This document shows, piece by piece, positions 18,319-27,662 of a stretch of DNA of 33,066 nucleotides. The DNA is taken from NCBI GenBank assembly GCA_023269695.1, contig JAHFPS010000016.1:1-33066 (forward strand). Reading direction: 5' to 3'. A model generated the notes under the pieces. That model ran no database searches, had not been told where the DNA came from, and was given only the letters and a program-made list of their open reading frames with translations. The position numbers and the translations under genes were made by a program. How positions within the stretch are numbered: the stretch's first letter is position 1; every line of letters starts with the position of its first letter. Origin of the DNA: Rickettsia sp. (GTDB lineage Bacteria > Pseudomonadota > Alphaproteobacteria > Rickettsiales > Rickettsiaceae).

Positions 18319-19083
18319 ATGGACAATAATGATAGCTCCCCTGGTCAAGTAAATTTCGGCTTCTCAAAAGTGTCATTTGATCAAAAAAGAGATTTGGTTA
18401 GAAATATTTTTTCTAGCGTTGCTAATGAATATGATATAATGAATGACTTAATGAGCTTAGGAATACATCGTTTATGGAAAAATGAATTTGTTAGACAGAT
18501 CCCCAATTTAAAATCAAATATATTGGATGTGGCAAGTGGCACAGGTGACATAGCTTTTAGGATAATAAAGCGAGCTAAGGAACAGAATATATTAGCCCAA
18601 GTTACTTTGTGTGATATAAATTTAGATATGCTGACGGTGGCACGTAATAAAGCTGTTGATAGTAATATATTACAAGGATTAGAGTATGTCGTTGCTGATG
18701 CAGAGAAATTACCTTTTCCCGATAATAGTTTCGATTATTATACTATAGCATTTGGTATTAGAAATGTGTCAAAAATTGATAATGTCCTAAAAGAAGCTTA
18801 TCGTGTATTAAAGCCCAAGGGTAAATTTCTATGTTTAGAATTCTCTAAAATGGAATATGAAGGTCTGAAGCAATTATACCAGTTTTATTCGTTTAATATT
18901 ATTCCTAAGATTGGTAAAATGGTGGCAAATAACGAATCAGCTTACCAATATTTGGTGGAAAGTATTAGTTTATTCCCTGATCAGGAGAATTTTGCAATTA
19001 TGTTAAAGGATGCTGGATTTAATGATGTTAGCTATAAAAATCTTAACTTAGGTGTTGCTGCTATTCACAGTGGCTATAGATGA
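18319..19083 (+). CDS. ubiE: demethylmenaquinone/ubiquinone C-methyltransferase
   Basis: SAM-dependent C-methyltransferase of ubiquinone biosynthesis. 254 residues. Typical UbiE signatures are [20 protein letters not shown] near 27, SLGIHRLWK, motif [16 protein letters not shown] near 67, [54 protein letters not shown] and the terminal VAAIHSGYR. The start ATG has only a weak RBS (GTAGAAA). The stop TGA directly abuts the outer arm of the next P1 cluster. ubiB follows in the same direction, as in many proteobacterial ubi clusters, but 387 bp away because of repeats. Confidence 0.95.
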   Translation: MDNNDSSPGQVNFGFSKVSFDQKRDLVRNIFSSVANEYDIMNDLMSLGIHRLWKNEFVRQIPNLKSNILDVASGTGDIAFRIIKRAKEQNILAQVTLCDINLDMLTVARNKAVDSNILQGLEYVVADAEKLPFPDNSFDYYTIAFGIRNVSKIDNVLKEAYRVLKPKGKFLCLEFSKMEYEGLKQLYQFYSFNIIPKIGKMVANNESAYQYLVESISLFPDQENFAIMLKDAGFNDVSYKNLNLGVAAIHSGYR

Positions 19084-19398
19084 TTAGCATTTATCCATAG
19101 CAAACTGGCGTCATTGCGAGGAGGCGTGAGCCGACGAAGCAATCGTAAGTTGTCATTCCCGCGTAGGCGGGAATCTAAGATCCCTGCTTTCGCAGGGATG
19201 ACACAAAAATGGATTGCTTCGTCGACCTACGGTCTTCCTCGCAATGACGTATGCGTCTATAACTCGTCATTGCGAGACCACGTGAGTGTAGTGGCAATCC
19301 ATTTCTAATCATTTTTCTGGATTGCTTCGTCGCTACTAATAGTAGCTCCTCGCAATGACGTTTGTGAATTTAGCATAATGTTAGTCGAGTCAGCTATA
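19082..19398. repeat. double P1 element between ubiE and ubiB
   Basis: One outer arm (GATTAGCATTTATCCATAGCAAACTGG) leads into a first core with nested palindrome (CGTCATTGCGAGGAGG at 19109 to CCTCGCAATGACG ending 19249). Then, after 15 bp, a second core without the inner palindrome (CGTCATTGCGAGACC at 19265 to CTCCTCGCAATGACG ending 19360) and the other outer arm (TTTGTGAATTTAGCATAATG...GTCGAGTCAGCTATA). Two cores thus share one pair of outer arms, suggesting insertion next to or recombination between elements. Confidence 0.85.
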
Positions 19399-19470
19399 AC
19401 GCAATCTGACCACTCTAAGATTAATTGTTTCCAATCGCTTATATTATATAATTTAACCATTACGGTCTAA

Positions 19471-20856
19471 ATGATTAGCTTATTATTGAATTTTTTGCAC
19501 ATATTAAGAGTGGTAAGCAAGCAGCAAATTCTAACTTATCCAGGTACCGTAAAATTACCATCTAGGTTAAAATTTCTTGGCTGGATGATAACCATAGTAT
19601 TTTATCCGATTGGTTTATTTAAGCCACCAAAAGATGATTTTGGTATGAGATTAACCGATTGTTTTAAGAAGCTAGGTCCTGTTTATATAAAATTTGGGCA
19701 AAATCTTTCCACCAGACCAGATCTTATAGGAGCCGATATTACTAACTATTTGCAATCTTTGCAAGATAAGCTGCCACCTTTTAGTAGTAGTATAGCACGA
19801 CAAATTATTGAGGATTCTTTTGAACAAAATGTTGATGAGCTATTTTCCTTTTTTGAGGATATACCAGTTGCAGCAGCTTCAATTTCTCAAGTACACAGAG
19901 CTAGGTTAAAGTCAGGTGAGTTTGTTGCCGTAAAGATATTACGTCCTAAAATTCATCATACATATAATAAGGACATTAAACTTTTATATATTCTGGCTAA
20001 GCTAGTAGCAAGAATATTCACAAAATTAAAAAGGTTACGACTAGTAGCGGTAATGGACGTATTTAATGCTAGTATGAAGTTTGAGCTTGACTTACGTTTA
20101 GAAGCAGCTGCCGCATCAGAACTGTTTGACAATTTCCAAAATGATTTTGATATATATATTCCTAAAGTTTATTGGCAACTGACACATGAATATATAATAA
20201 CTACAGAATGGGTAGACGGAGTATCCATTTATGCTCGAGATAAGCTGATAGAGCAGGGCTTAGATCTAGCTAAAATAGCTCAAAAATTTGCTGTAATGTT
20301 TTTTAACCAAGTATATAGAGATGGTTTTTTTCATGCAGATTTGCACCCTGGAAATATTCTAGTCAGGTCAGATGGTAGTATAGTGTTACTAGATTTTGGC
20401 ATTATGGGCAGATTATCTGATAAAGATAGAATGGCAATTGCTGAAAGCCTATTTGGTTTTCTAAGTAAAAACTATAAGTTAGTAGCACTTGTTCATCTTA
20501 GGGCTGGTTATATACATCAAAATACTGATCTTGACCTTTTTGCTCAAGCGTGTAGAGCAGTGAGCGAACCGATTATAGGATATGCTATCAAAAATATTTC
20601 TATAGGCAAATTACTTGCCCAATTATTTAAAATTACCGAAGATTTTGGCATGGAGGTGCAACCACAATTGCTATTATTACAAAAAACTATAGTAGTAGTT
20701 GAAGGGGTAGGGCAGCAGCTCGATCCAGAAATTAATATGTGGCAGCTTATAGAACCATGGATCAAGAAATGGGCAGCAAAAAATCTTAGCCCAGAGGCAA
20801 AAGCTCTTAGGCTTTTAAAGCATTTAGTAACAGAGTTCCTGCAAAAGATCATTTAA
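19471..20856 (+). CDS. ubiB: UbiB-family atypical kinase, ubiquinone biosynthesis
   Basis: ADCK/UbiB atypical protein-kinase-like ATPase supporting ubiquinone biosynthesis at the membrane. 461 residues. KxGQ motif in YIKFGQNLSTRPDLIG near 75, A-rich loop VAAASISQVHRA near 132, catalytic Lys in VAVKILRP, the HADLHPGNIL loop near 290, and VLLDFGIMG (DFG-like). The C-terminus has a basic/hydrophobic tail but no clear pair of transmembrane helices like that of E. coli UbiB. A start at ATG 19471 fits the family. A strong RBS is not obvious. Confidence 0.93.
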   Translation: MISLLLNFLHILRVVSKQQILTYPGTVKLPSRLKFLGWMITIVFYPIGLFKPPKDDFGMRLTDCFKKLGPVYIKFGQNLSTRPDLIGADITNYLQSLQDKLPPFSSSIARQIIEDSFEQNVDELFSFFEDIPVAAASISQVHRARLKSGEFVAVKILRPKIHHTYNKDIKLLYILAKLVARIFTKLKRLRLVAVMDVFNASMKFELDLRLEAAAASELFDNFQNDFDIYIPKVYWQLTHEYIITTEWVDGVSIYARDKLIEQGLDLAKIAQKFAVMFFNQVYRDGFFHADLHPGNILVRSDGSIVLLDFGIMGRLSDKDRMAIAESLFGFLSKNYKLVALVHLRAGYIHQNTDLDLFAQACRAVSEPIIGYAIKNISIGKLLAQLFKITEDFGMEVQPQLLLLQKTIVVVEGVGQQLDPEINMWQLIEPWIKKWAAKNLSPEAKALRLLKHLVTEFLQKII

Positions 20857-20913
20857 TAGTCTATCCATCAAAAGTCTAAAAATACAGCATCTACTATATT
20901 TAAAAGGAAAAGG

Positions 20914-20987
20914 TGTCATTCCAGCAACCTCTTTGTCTTTCTTAGCAACGGCGGGAATCTAAGATCCTCTACTTTCGTAGGGATGAC
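20914..20987. repeat. free-standing inner palindrome (P1b)
   Basis: TGTCATTCCAGC...GCGGGAATC... to ...CGTAGGGATGACA. This is the palindrome found inside the loop of several P1 copies, here without P1 arms. It shows the inner unit is an element in its own right. Confidence 0.8.
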
Positions 20988-21023
20988 AAACTATGTCCCG
21001 TGGTTATACTACAAAAATTTTGG

Positions 21024-21069
21024 AATCCATAAGGTTTTGGACAAAATATAGGTAAAAATCTTATGGATT
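21024..21069. repeat. short inverted repeat downstream of ubiB
   Basis: AATCCATAAG at 21024-21033 and CTTATGGATT at 21060-21069 form a 10-bp stem around a 26-nt loop. It lies between convergent ubiB and the cytochrome c gene. There is no immediate T-run, so its role is uncertain. Confidence 0.5.
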
Positions 21070-21137
21070 TAACGTAATTTTTTGACCATGAATATGTATT
21101 ACCTCTTATGCCTGTAGGCTTTTGACTGATCGACCCT

Positions 21138-21680
21138 TTAGTCATGAACAAATGTCTTTAAAAACATTATAACATTAGCTATATCTTGAGGCTTATTTAA
21201 ACCAGCAAAAGACATTTTTGTACCAGGTATATATTGGCTAGGTTTATGCAAGAAATGAAATAAACTTTCTTCATCCCATATCCCCCCTTTGCTGGATAGA
21301 GCACTTGAATATTTATAATTCTCTGCTTTAGCTTTTTCTGTCCCAACGATATTCCATAGATGTGGTCCAACCTTATTAACTTTACTTTTGTCAAGCGAAT
21401 GGCACACCGAGCATTTTTTTGCTATTTCCCTTCCCGCCTCAGCATTAGCAGTTTTCATCAATTCTTCTATATTCACTGGTGTTTCCGTAACCACTTTGGC
21501 ATCAGGGGCATTAGAAGAATCGTCTGTTACTTCTACTTTGTAGCCTCGAGGGTCAGGATGTAAAACCGGTTTATACAGAATATTTGTTATAAACCCTACC
21601 ATCATTGCAATTAAACTGGCTAATAAAATAGAAGCAGCAATTTTATTTAACTCTATTCCAGACATCCCTGTTCCAGACAT
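21138..21680 (-). CDS. cycM: membrane-anchored cytochrome c (CycM type)
   Basis: Monohaem c-type cytochrome tethered to the inner membrane, passing electrons between the bc1 complex and the terminal oxidase. From the ATG at 21680 it has 180 residues. A signal anchor (IAASILLASLIAMMVGFITN) follows the start, then a linker rich in charged and proline residues. The haem site is CSVCH near two thirds of the length, and the Met ligand is in PGTKMSFAGL, followed by a helix ending in MFLKTF. Start alternatives are 21698 and 21662; the family usually starts near MSGxELNKI, which would favour 21662. The frame remains open further upstream through the tRNA-Gly gene, which is spurious. Confidence 0.88.
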   Translation of the reverse strand: MSGTGMSGIELNKIAASILLASLIAMMVGFITNILYKPVLHPDPRGYKVEVTDDSSNAPDAKVVTETPVNIEELMKTANAEAGREIAKKCSVCHSLDKSKVNKVGPHLWNIVGTEKAKAENYKYSSALSSKGGIWDEESLFHFLHKPSQYIPGTKMSFAGLNKPQDIANVIMFLKTFVHD

Positions 21681-21736
21681 ATTTAATGTCATCTCCATAG
21701 AGAGAATATGTATTACTATTAGGACAATTTTTGTAC

Positions 21737-21811
21737 TGGAGCGGGTGAAGGGATTCGAACCCTCGACTTCGACCTTGGCAAGGTAGCACTCTACCCCTGA
21801 GCTACACCCGC
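21737..21811 (-). tRNA. tRNA-Gly (GCC)
   Basis: On the minus strand: acceptor GCGGGTG/CACCCGC, D-arm TAGCTCAGGGGTAGAGTGC, anticodon loop TTGCCAA (anticodon GCC), T-loop GGGTTCGAATCCC, and encoded discriminator T plus CCA at 21737-21740. It lies 57 bp upstream of the cytochrome c start and is transcribed in the same direction. Confidence 0.96.
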
Positions 21812-21974
21812 TTTTAAAACACTGCAAATTTGGGATAAAAATAATTATTCTTATCCCAAATTGATGTAAAAAGACTCACTTGTACAAAAACAAATCATAA
21901 ATATAGGATATACTATAAAAAGATCAAGAAGAAATAACATCAAAAGAAATTTAATTTTATGTCGTAGATATTTC

Positions 21975-22136
21975 TATAGCTAACCAGGTTAGCATTGCTC
22001 CGTCATTGTGAGGAGGTCGTAAGACCGACAAGCAATCCAAATATAATCACTTTCCTGGATTGCTTCGTTGCCACTGAAGTGGCTCCTCGCAATGACGCCA
22101 GTTTGATATAGGCAAATGCTAATTGGGTTAGCTATA
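21975..22136. repeat. complete P1 element, 162 bp
   Basis: Outer arms TATAGCTAACCAGGTTAGCATT and AAATGCTAATTGGGTTAGCTATA, with arms CGTCATTGTGAGGAGG and GGCTCCTCGCAATGACG. It has exactly the same length as the copy inside the oxidase-like gene. It occupies the divergent region between tRNA-Gly and the methyltransferase gene. Confidence 0.9.
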
Positions 22137-22232
22137 AAGAGGCGATCCTGAAAATAATATAAAAATATCTTGCTTAAAAGCACTAAATCAACTAAAAATC
22201 ATTACTTTAATATTAATTATTTGGAGCAAATT

Positions 22233-23855
22233 ATGGGTCAAAAAAACAATCCTAATGATGGTTTGTCAGAGAAGCAAACAAATAATATTAACTATGATGA
22301 TTTTCCTTATGAAAGTTTTCCCTTTGCTTATACAAGACCGGAGCATTTAAGAACTATAGGTCTAGTATTTGGCGTGCAACCTCCGGCAGTAGAGAATGCT
22401 AGGATACTTGATATAGGGTGTGCTGAAGGTGGTAATATGATCGATTTTGCCGAAAGTTACCCAGAATCTTATTCTTTAGGAATTGATTTGTCAAAAGTGC
22501 AAATTACTAATGGAATGGAAATAGTAAAGAGTTTAGGTCTAAAGAATATTGATCTAAAACACTTATCGATATTGGATATTGATGAATCGTTTGGTAAATT
22601 TGATTATATAATCTGTCATGGGGTAATCTCTTGGGTACCAGATGTGGTTCGTGACAAAATTTTTGAAATATCTAGTAAATTATTAAGCCCTAACGGTATT
22701 GCCTTTATCAGCTATAATACTCTTCCAGGCTGGAATATGCAAAAAACTATCAGAGATATGATGATGTTTCATAGCTCTGCCTTTACTGATAACCGTGATA
22801 AACTACAACAAGCTAAATTATTATTAGATTTTGTTAGCGATTCTCTAGAAGGATCAGAGACTCCTTATTCTAAGTTCTTACAACATGAAACTAACTTTCT
22901 TAAGAATTTAGGGAATTCATATTTGTTGCACGAATATCTCGGAGAAGAGAATACAGCTTTTTACTTCCAGGAATTTGTAAGTAATGCTAGAAAACATAAT
23001 TTAAATTATCTTGGAGATTCCTCACTTTCTGCTATGTTTGTCGGTAATTTGCCGGCAAAGACTGCAGAAAAATTACAATCGATAAATGATATTGTAAGAA
23101 CTGAACAATATATGGACTTTATTACTAATCGTAAATTTAGAACTACTTTGTTATGTCACAATAATATCATGATCAACAGGGCAATTGAACCAAGTAAATT
23201 AGCTGACTTCTATACTACTTGTAATATCAGACCAGCCATGCTTGAAAGTGAAGTGGATATCAATAATGCAGTAGAAAGTTCAGGATTTCACTATAATAAT
23301 TTAGAATCCCCTGATATTTCAACGTCTTCTCCTGTGATGAAGGCCGTTTTCTACGTTTATGCCGATAATATTGGTAATCCTTTGACTTTGGAACAAATTG
23401 CTACATTGGCTATGAAAAAGTCAGATAAATTACAGCTTAAAGATTTTAGAGCAGAATTAGATTCTGTAATTGCCAAACTGGTGTTACAAGGATACGTACA
23501 AATATTTGCAATAAAACCGAACTCAGTATATAAAATCTCATCAAAACCAAAAGTAAGTGAGTTAGCAAGATATCAGGCTCGAAAGTTAGAAAAAACGAAT
23601 TTGTTTGTGACAAATCGAGTTAATGCTGTGGTTCCATTACAGTTGCATGAAAAATATATTATTGAACTATTGGATGGAAAGAATTCTATTGAACAGATTG
23701 AAGAAAAAATATTTGAAAAATTTGCTTCTGGACTATTAGTGGCGTCTAATGAAAATGGTATAGTAAGTGATGAACAGCTTTTAAAGCCATATATTACTCA
23801 TTGTGTAAATGTTTGCTTACAAAAACTCAAAATAAATTATTTATTAATTGGATAA
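22233..23855 (+). CDS. protein lysine methyltransferase (PKMT-like), class I SAM-dependent
   Basis: A 540-residue protein resembling the Rickettsia PKMT family, which methylates lysines of the outer membrane protein OmpB. Order: N-terminal segment with [18 protein letters not shown], a Rossmann methyltransferase domain with motif [16 protein letters not shown] near 72, then [10 protein letters not shown] and [15 protein letters not shown], then the [18 protein letters not shown] stretch. A middle methyltransferase-regulatory-type region follows (about 240-400), then a C-terminal winged-helix-like part. The frame opens at a TTG at 22170, but GGAG at 22223-22226 before the ATG at 22233 decides the start. 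ppa begins 4 bp after the stop, so the two are probably one transcript. Which PKMT paralogue it is, and its substrate, are inference. Confidence 0.78.
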   Translation: MGQKNNPNDGLSEKQTNNINYDDFPYESFPFAYTRPEHLRTIGLVFGVQPPAVENARILDIGCAEGGNMIDFAESYPESYSLGIDLSKVQITNGMEIVKSLGLKNIDLKHLSILDIDESFGKFDYIICHGVISWVPDVVRDKIFEISSKLLSPNGIAFISYNTLPGWNMQKTIRDMMMFHSSAFTDNRDKLQQAKLLLDFVSDSLEGSETPYSKFLQHETNFLKNLGNSYLLHEYLGEENTAFYFQEFVSNARKHNLNYLGDSSLSAMFVGNLPAKTAEKLQSINDIVRTEQYMDFITNRKFRTTLLCHNNIMINRAIEPSKLADFYTTCNIRPAMLESEVDINNAVESSGFHYNNLESPDISTSSPVMKAVFYVYADNIGNPLTLEQIATLAMKKSDKLQLKDFRAELDSVIAKLVLQGYVQIFAIKPNSVYKISSKPKVSELARYQARKLEKTNLFVTNRVNAVVPLQLHEKYIIELLDGKNSIEQIEEKIFEKFASGLLVASNENGIVSDEQLLKPYITHCVNVCLQKLKINYLLIG

Positions 23856-23859
23856 AGTG

Positions 23860-24423
23860 ATGTTAGTTGAAAAAATTAAGAGCAAAGCTGGTCATGAAGA
23901 AATAAATGTGATTATCGAGATTCCGATGCAGAGTAATCCAATAAAATACGAAATGGATAAGGAATCAGGTGCGATATTTGTTGATAGATTCATGCAAACT
24001 GCTATGTTCTACCCTGGTAATTATGGGTTTATTCCACATACTCTGTCAGAAGATGGTGACCCAATAGATGTATTGGTCATGGCACATTATCCTGTCATAC
24101 CTGGTTGCGTGATTAGGTCACGCCCCATTGGGGTTTTAATGATGGAAGATGAATCTGGATTGGATGAAAAAATTATTGCTGTTCCGGTTTCTAAACTAGA
24201 TATTACTTTTGATTCAATAAAAGACTTAGATGATCTTTGCCCGATGCTAAGACAACGAATAGTACATTTTTTTGAACATTATAAAGATCTAGAGAAAGGT
24301 AAATGGGTGAAGGTAATTGGCTGGGAAAATGTTCAAAAAGCCAAGGAGTTAATTAATGAAGGTATATCAAGGGCAAAAACTTTAAAAGATATACTTATAT
24401 GTAAAAGTAGAGAGTTGATCTGA
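23860..24423 (+). CDS. ppa: inorganic pyrophosphatase
   Basis: Hydrolyses pyrophosphate to drive biosynthetic reactions; cytoplasmic family I enzyme. The ATG at 23860 gives 187 residues; a TTG at 23848 overlapping the previous gene is less likely. Signatures are [50 protein letters not shown] (the metal-binding DxDPxD motif) and [13 protein letters not shown]. The C-terminus is about 15 residues longer than the rickettsial homologues I recall ([20 protein letters not shown]). A P2 element begins 30 bp after the stop, so the tail may reflect local rearrangement. Confidence 0.95.
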   Translation: MLVEKIKSKAGHEEINVIIEIPMQSNPIKYEMDKESGAIFVDRFMQTAMFYPGNYGFIPHTLSEDGDPIDVLVMAHYPVIPGCVIRSRPIGVLMMEDESGLDEKIIAVPVSKLDITFDSIKDLDDLCPMLRQRIVHFFEHYKDLEKGKWVKVIGWENVQKAKELINEGISRAKTLKDILICKSRELI

Positions 24424-24452
24424 CAGTTTGGAGTTGTTGGGTAAGAAAATAT

Positions 24453-24598
24453 TAGACCTCTTTCGAAACTCTACTTCTGCTGGTGATTTGTACGTGATAT
24501 CGGTACTCTGCTCCTCACGTACATTTAAGTACGCTGCGGTTCGCAGTGAAGAGCCTCCTTCATACCCTTGCGTACAAGCGAGTTTCGAAGGAGATCTA
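24453..24598. repeat. P2 palindromic element, 146 bp
   Basis: Arms TAGACCTCTTTCGAAACTC and GAGTTTCGAAGGAGATCTA. The core is in the same orientation as the copies at 4031 and 27219. It lies between the convergent ppa and the sensor-like gene, where its hairpin could stop transcription from both sides. Confidence 0.9.
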
Positions 24599-24638
24599 TT
24601 GACCATAATTAACATCATAAGTAACAAAAAATATTTAT

Positions 24639-26045
24639 TCATTTTTTTTTCTTAATTAAAGAATTTAGTAGAATCACGTTCTCTTCTTGTTGGTTGTTCC
24701 AATTCTTCAAATCATTTGAGTAGATTTCTATAACATTACTTTGGTTATGACTTATTTGATAGTTATAACCATTCGCTTGCAATATATTAAACACTTGACT
24801 TATGTTAAGTAAAAAAGGATTAGCATGGGTTTTAAAAAAATTATTTGATGTTTGTAGCAGCTCTTGTGCTGTCATTATAGGGTAACCGTTATATTCAAAA
24901 TGTAGTATCATCTTTTGTTTTATACTATCGATAGTTAATCTAATATTATGTTTGGTAATAACAGGTTGTTTTTTTAACAAAAAGAATAGATAGCTAATAA
25001 CACTATAAATGATTTGGTACAATGCTGCATTAGAAGCAAAATATAATATTTTTGTTTTACTGGAAATTTCAAACGATATACTCTCGTCTTCCTGATCAAA
25101 TCTATCAATAAATAAATCAACTAATTTAGTGGTATCAATTTCTTCTATTTTATTTCCTTGATACAGCACTATAGAGCAAGGTACTTTATCACCAAAGTTT
25201 TTTAACTTATAATCCTTGATCATATCTTCTTGATTGTGTGGATTGTTATCAAGCAACGATATTTGATTAGCTTCTTGAGCAAATAGACAATTAATTTCTA
25301 AATCTTTTTGTTTATTAAAATCATTATTCCAAATCTTTTTCATTAGAGAGATTTCACAATTTTTTAATTCCAGTTGATAATCAAACTTAAGTTGTTCTAA
25401 TTCTGCCGCATGTTTGTCTTGATAATGTAATGCATAAGATTTATTGAAACTGCTAAATGATATTTTTAAGAGAATATATAACAATACCATATTAGCTGTA
25501 ATAAATGCAGTTAATATCCAAAAAGATCTTTTGATATCTGTTTCTACTTTATGCCAAAATACACTATTAATTGCCAAACTAATGTTAAGTTGGTGAGAAT
25601 CATTAATATGGTATATTTTATCTATTTGATAATTTTGTATTTTAATATTTGAATAAAGAAAATTTTTATTGAGTTCTATCTTATAATGAATAAATTCCGG
25701 AATATTCCGATTTAATAATTCTCCAAAATGAAAAATATTATAATATTTACATTTTAGTGCTTCATTACATATCTCAATCTCACTACTATTACTGTTAATT
25801 GAAATGTTTTTTTCCTGAATATTGCTAGATAAGTAATATGCTAAAGAAGAAAGTTTATTCATGCTTACCTCTAATATTTTATCATACTGGGTTTGCAGAA
25901 TTTGTGTTTTTTCTATCTCAACTTTATCATTATAATATTGATATAATGATATTATAATTGTACTATAAACTATAAAAATTAAGGTAAATATCTTGAATAA
26001 ATTTTTTTTTAACTTATCTAGATATGGTGAATTGTGTCCTTTCAT
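24639..26045 (-). CDS. membrane protein with degenerate sensor-kinase architecture
   Basis: A 468-residue protein that I cannot assign to a named gene. A short basic N-terminus is followed by TM1 (about 14-34), a periplasmic-type domain (about 35-170), TM2 (about 172-194) and a charged helical stretch (about 200-240). The C-terminal region's order recalls a histidine-kinase ATPase domain: ALYQIIYSVISYLFFL (position of the N-box), KMILHFEYNGYPI (position of DxGxG), then NPFLLNISQVFNILQANG. The diagnostic phospho-accepting His box, N-box Asn and DxGxG are not visible, and no response regulator gene is adjacent. It is either a decayed or signalling-only pseudokinase, or an unrelated two-helix membrane protein. 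The low-GC, Asn/Lys-rich composition matches its neighbours. Confidence 0.5.
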   Translation of the reverse strand: MKGHNSPYLDKLKKNLFKIFTLIFIVYSTIIISLYQYYNDKVEIEKTQILQTQYDKILEVSMNKLSSLAYYLSSNIQEKNISINSNSSEIEICNEALKCKYYNIFHFGELLNRNIPEFIHYKIELNKNFLYSNIKIQNYQIDKIYHINDSHQLNISLAINSVFWHKVETDIKRSFWILTAFITANMVLLYILLKISFSSFNKSYALHYQDKHAAELEQLKFDYQLELKNCEISLMKKIWNNDFNKQKDLEINCLFAQEANQISLLDNNPHNQEDMIKDYKLKNFGDKVPCSIVLYQGNKIEEIDTTKLVDLFIDRFDQEDESISFEISSKTKILYFASNAALYQIIYSVISYLFFLLKKQPVITKHNIRLTIDSIKQKMILHFEYNGYPIMTAQELLQTSNNFFKTHANPFLLNISQVFNILQANGYNYQISHNQSNVIEIYSNDLKNWNNQQEENVILLNSLIKKKK

Positions 26046-26252
26046 AACCCAAAAAACTAATAATTGGAAAATTACACTAGATTTTTTAGTTCTGTGTAAT
26101 GTCTAAACATCTAAGTTGATTAGCTGCTTAATAAACACGTGATACAGTCTAAATACACCTATTATTTAGTTATATATCATACTTCTTATGCTATGCTAAG
26201 TTACTATTATGTCAATAAATTTAATTTTTTCCATTGTAATAAATAATTGTTC
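26046..26252. other. AT-rich intergenic stretch
   Basis: I see no gene, RNA or clear repeat here. Together with the P1 element that follows it fills the 404-bp gap before pgsA. Confidence 0.4.
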
Positions 26253-26382
26253 TATAGCTAACCAGATTAGCATTACTCCGTCTATTAACGAGGAGTGCGT
26301 AAGCACGACGAAGCAATCCTTTTTTGTGTCATTACTGCGAAAGTAGAGGATCTAGATTCCCGTCTACGCAGGTTAGCTATAG
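26253..26382. repeat. P1 element with nested palindrome, collapsed right side
   Basis: Left outer arm TATAGCTAACCAGATTAGCATT, a mutated left arm (CCGTCTATTAACGAGGAG), the inner palindrome half (TGTCATTACTGCGAAAGTAG, ATTCCCGTCTACG), then a direct jump to the right outer end AGGTTAGCTATA. The right CTCCTCGCAATGACG segment is deleted. Confidence 0.8.
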
Positions 26383-26449
26383 AAAGAAAAAGCCAAACTA
26401 ATAGTAACATTTTTTTAGGGGCTAATTTGTTCACAAGCAACCTAGATTG

Positions 26450-26998
26450 TCAAAAATATTTACTACAAGCCTGCAGATATGAGTATCCTGTTATGATAGT
26501 CAGAAATGCAGCAATCCATAAAGCTATTTGTCCTATTAAATCCATGTAAATTATACCCGAACCTTTAGAACCAAGAATTAACACTGACAAAGCAAACATT
26601 TGGGTAAATGTTTTAATCTTAGCTAACCTAGATACAGGAATACTTACTTGAATTAAAGCTAAAAATTCACGTAACCCCGCCACCAAAAATTCACGAGCCA
26701 AAATTAATAAGCATGGTATCTCTCCTGCCGCTCCTTTTTTTACCAACATTATAATTACACAACCTACTAATAATTTATCAGCTATTGGATCAAACATTTT
26801 ACCAAATCCCGATACTATATCAAACTTCCTAGCAAGATAACCGTCAAAAAAATCAGTAATACTAGCTAAAATGAATAATAAAGCTCCAATTCTATGAGCA
26901 AGTTCAGAACTATCTAGATAAAAGGTCATGACAATAACTGGAATAACCACTATACGAGCTACCGTCAGATAATTTGGTATATTTTTGTCAATAGTCAT
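26450..26998 (-). CDS. pgsA: CDP-diacylglycerol-glycerol-3-phosphate 3-phosphatidyltransferase
   Basis: Makes phosphatidylglycerophosphate from CDP-diacylglycerol, the committed step to phosphatidylglycerol and cardiolipin, in the inner membrane. 182 residues with about five hydrophobic segments. The CDP-alcohol phosphatidyltransferase motif DGxxAR(x8)GxxxDxxxD is complete in [20 protein letters not shown] and the following [19 protein letters not shown] is the typical start. No strong RBS is visible. Confidence 0.95.
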   Translation of the reverse strand: MTIDKNIPNYLTVARIVVIPVIVMTFYLDSSELAHRIGALLFILASITDFFDGYLARKFDIVSGFGKMFDPIADKLLVGCVIIMLVKKGAAGEIPCLLILAREFLVAGLREFLALIQVSIPVSRLAKIKTFTQMFALSVLILGSKGSGIIYMDLIGQIALWIAAFLTIITGYSYLQACSKYF

Positions 26999-27049
26999 TT
27001 ATTATAAATTTTTACTTCTTGCTCTTTTCCCAGAAACAACAGCGACGGA

Positions 27050-27217
27050 TTATGACCTAAATATAAAAAAATAGGAACCATTTTTTATAAAATAACTCAA
27101 AAAAACTAATCTAGTGCTTGGTAATAATTCCAGAGGTGTATCTTTATGCACCCAAAATCTACAAGCTGGTCGCTTTACTATCTCATACCAATTAGTGTTA
27201 ATAAATAGAGTTATACC
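27050..27217 (-). pseudogene. unidentified C-terminal gene fragment
   Basis: The minus strand is open from the edge of a P2 element (27219) to a TAA at 27050-27052. It encodes a protein-like tail (TNWYEIVKRPACRFWVHKDT, then a hydrophobic LVFLSYFIKNGSYFF). I do not recognise the family. The 5' part is absent beyond the repeat, so this looks like the remnant of a gene cut by P2 or by a deletion. Confidence 0.3.
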
Positions 27218-27218
27218 A

Positions 27219-27364
27219 TAGACCTCTTTCGAAACTCTACTTCTGCTGGTGATTTGTACGTTGATCCGGTACTCGAATTCTCACGTACATTAGAGTACGC
27301 TGCGGTTCGAGGTAAACTGTCTCCTTCAAATCCCTCAGCACAAGCAAGTTTCGAAGGAGGTCTA
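27219..27364. repeat. P2 palindromic element, 146 bp
   Basis: Arms TAGACCTCTTTCGAAACTC and AGTTTCGAAGGAGGTCTA, with core TACGTTGATCCGGTACTC and CACGTACATTAGAGTACGC. Very close to the copies at 24453 (same orientation) and 7742 (opposite). Confidence 0.9.
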
Positions 27365-27393
27365 ATGGGAAATTACACATAGATTTAACTTTG

Positions 27394-27534
27394 TATAGCT
27401 AACCCGAATAAGTTCTTGGTATTATTATAAGTTCCTCTACGTCATTGCGAGGAGGCGTAAGCCGACGAAGCAATCCATTTATGGTCACTTTTTGGATTGC
27501 TTCATCGCTACTAAAGCAGCTCCTCGCAATAACG
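27394..27534. repeat. P1 element lacking its right outer arm
   Basis: Outer arm TATAGCTAACCCGAATAAGTTCT, core CGTCATTGCGAGGAGGCG to AGCTCCTCGCAATAACG. It lies upstream of the second HD gene. 26999-27662 otherwise holds only the P2 copy and the gene fragment. Confidence 0.85.
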
Positions 27535-27662
27535 AGGGAATAATTTTTACAACAAAATAAAAATATTCATCTTTTTGTAAATAATGTATAATAAACACTT
27601 AGTGGTATTTTATTTTTGAGTTATAATGTATATTATAAGATGTAAATAACATGGGAATTTCT

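Noticed and set aside
19114-19308. Open frame between ubiE and ubiB
   Set aside because: Entirely made of P1 repeat sequence.
136-19398. Regularly recurring repeats as a CRISPR array
   Set aside because: Copies are palindromic, dispersed singly with genes between them, 60-215 bp long and without uniform spacers; no cas genes are present.
21680-21827. Upstream extension of the cytochrome c frame to 21827
   Set aside because: It runs through the tRNA-Gly gene on the same strand; internal ATGs match the family start.
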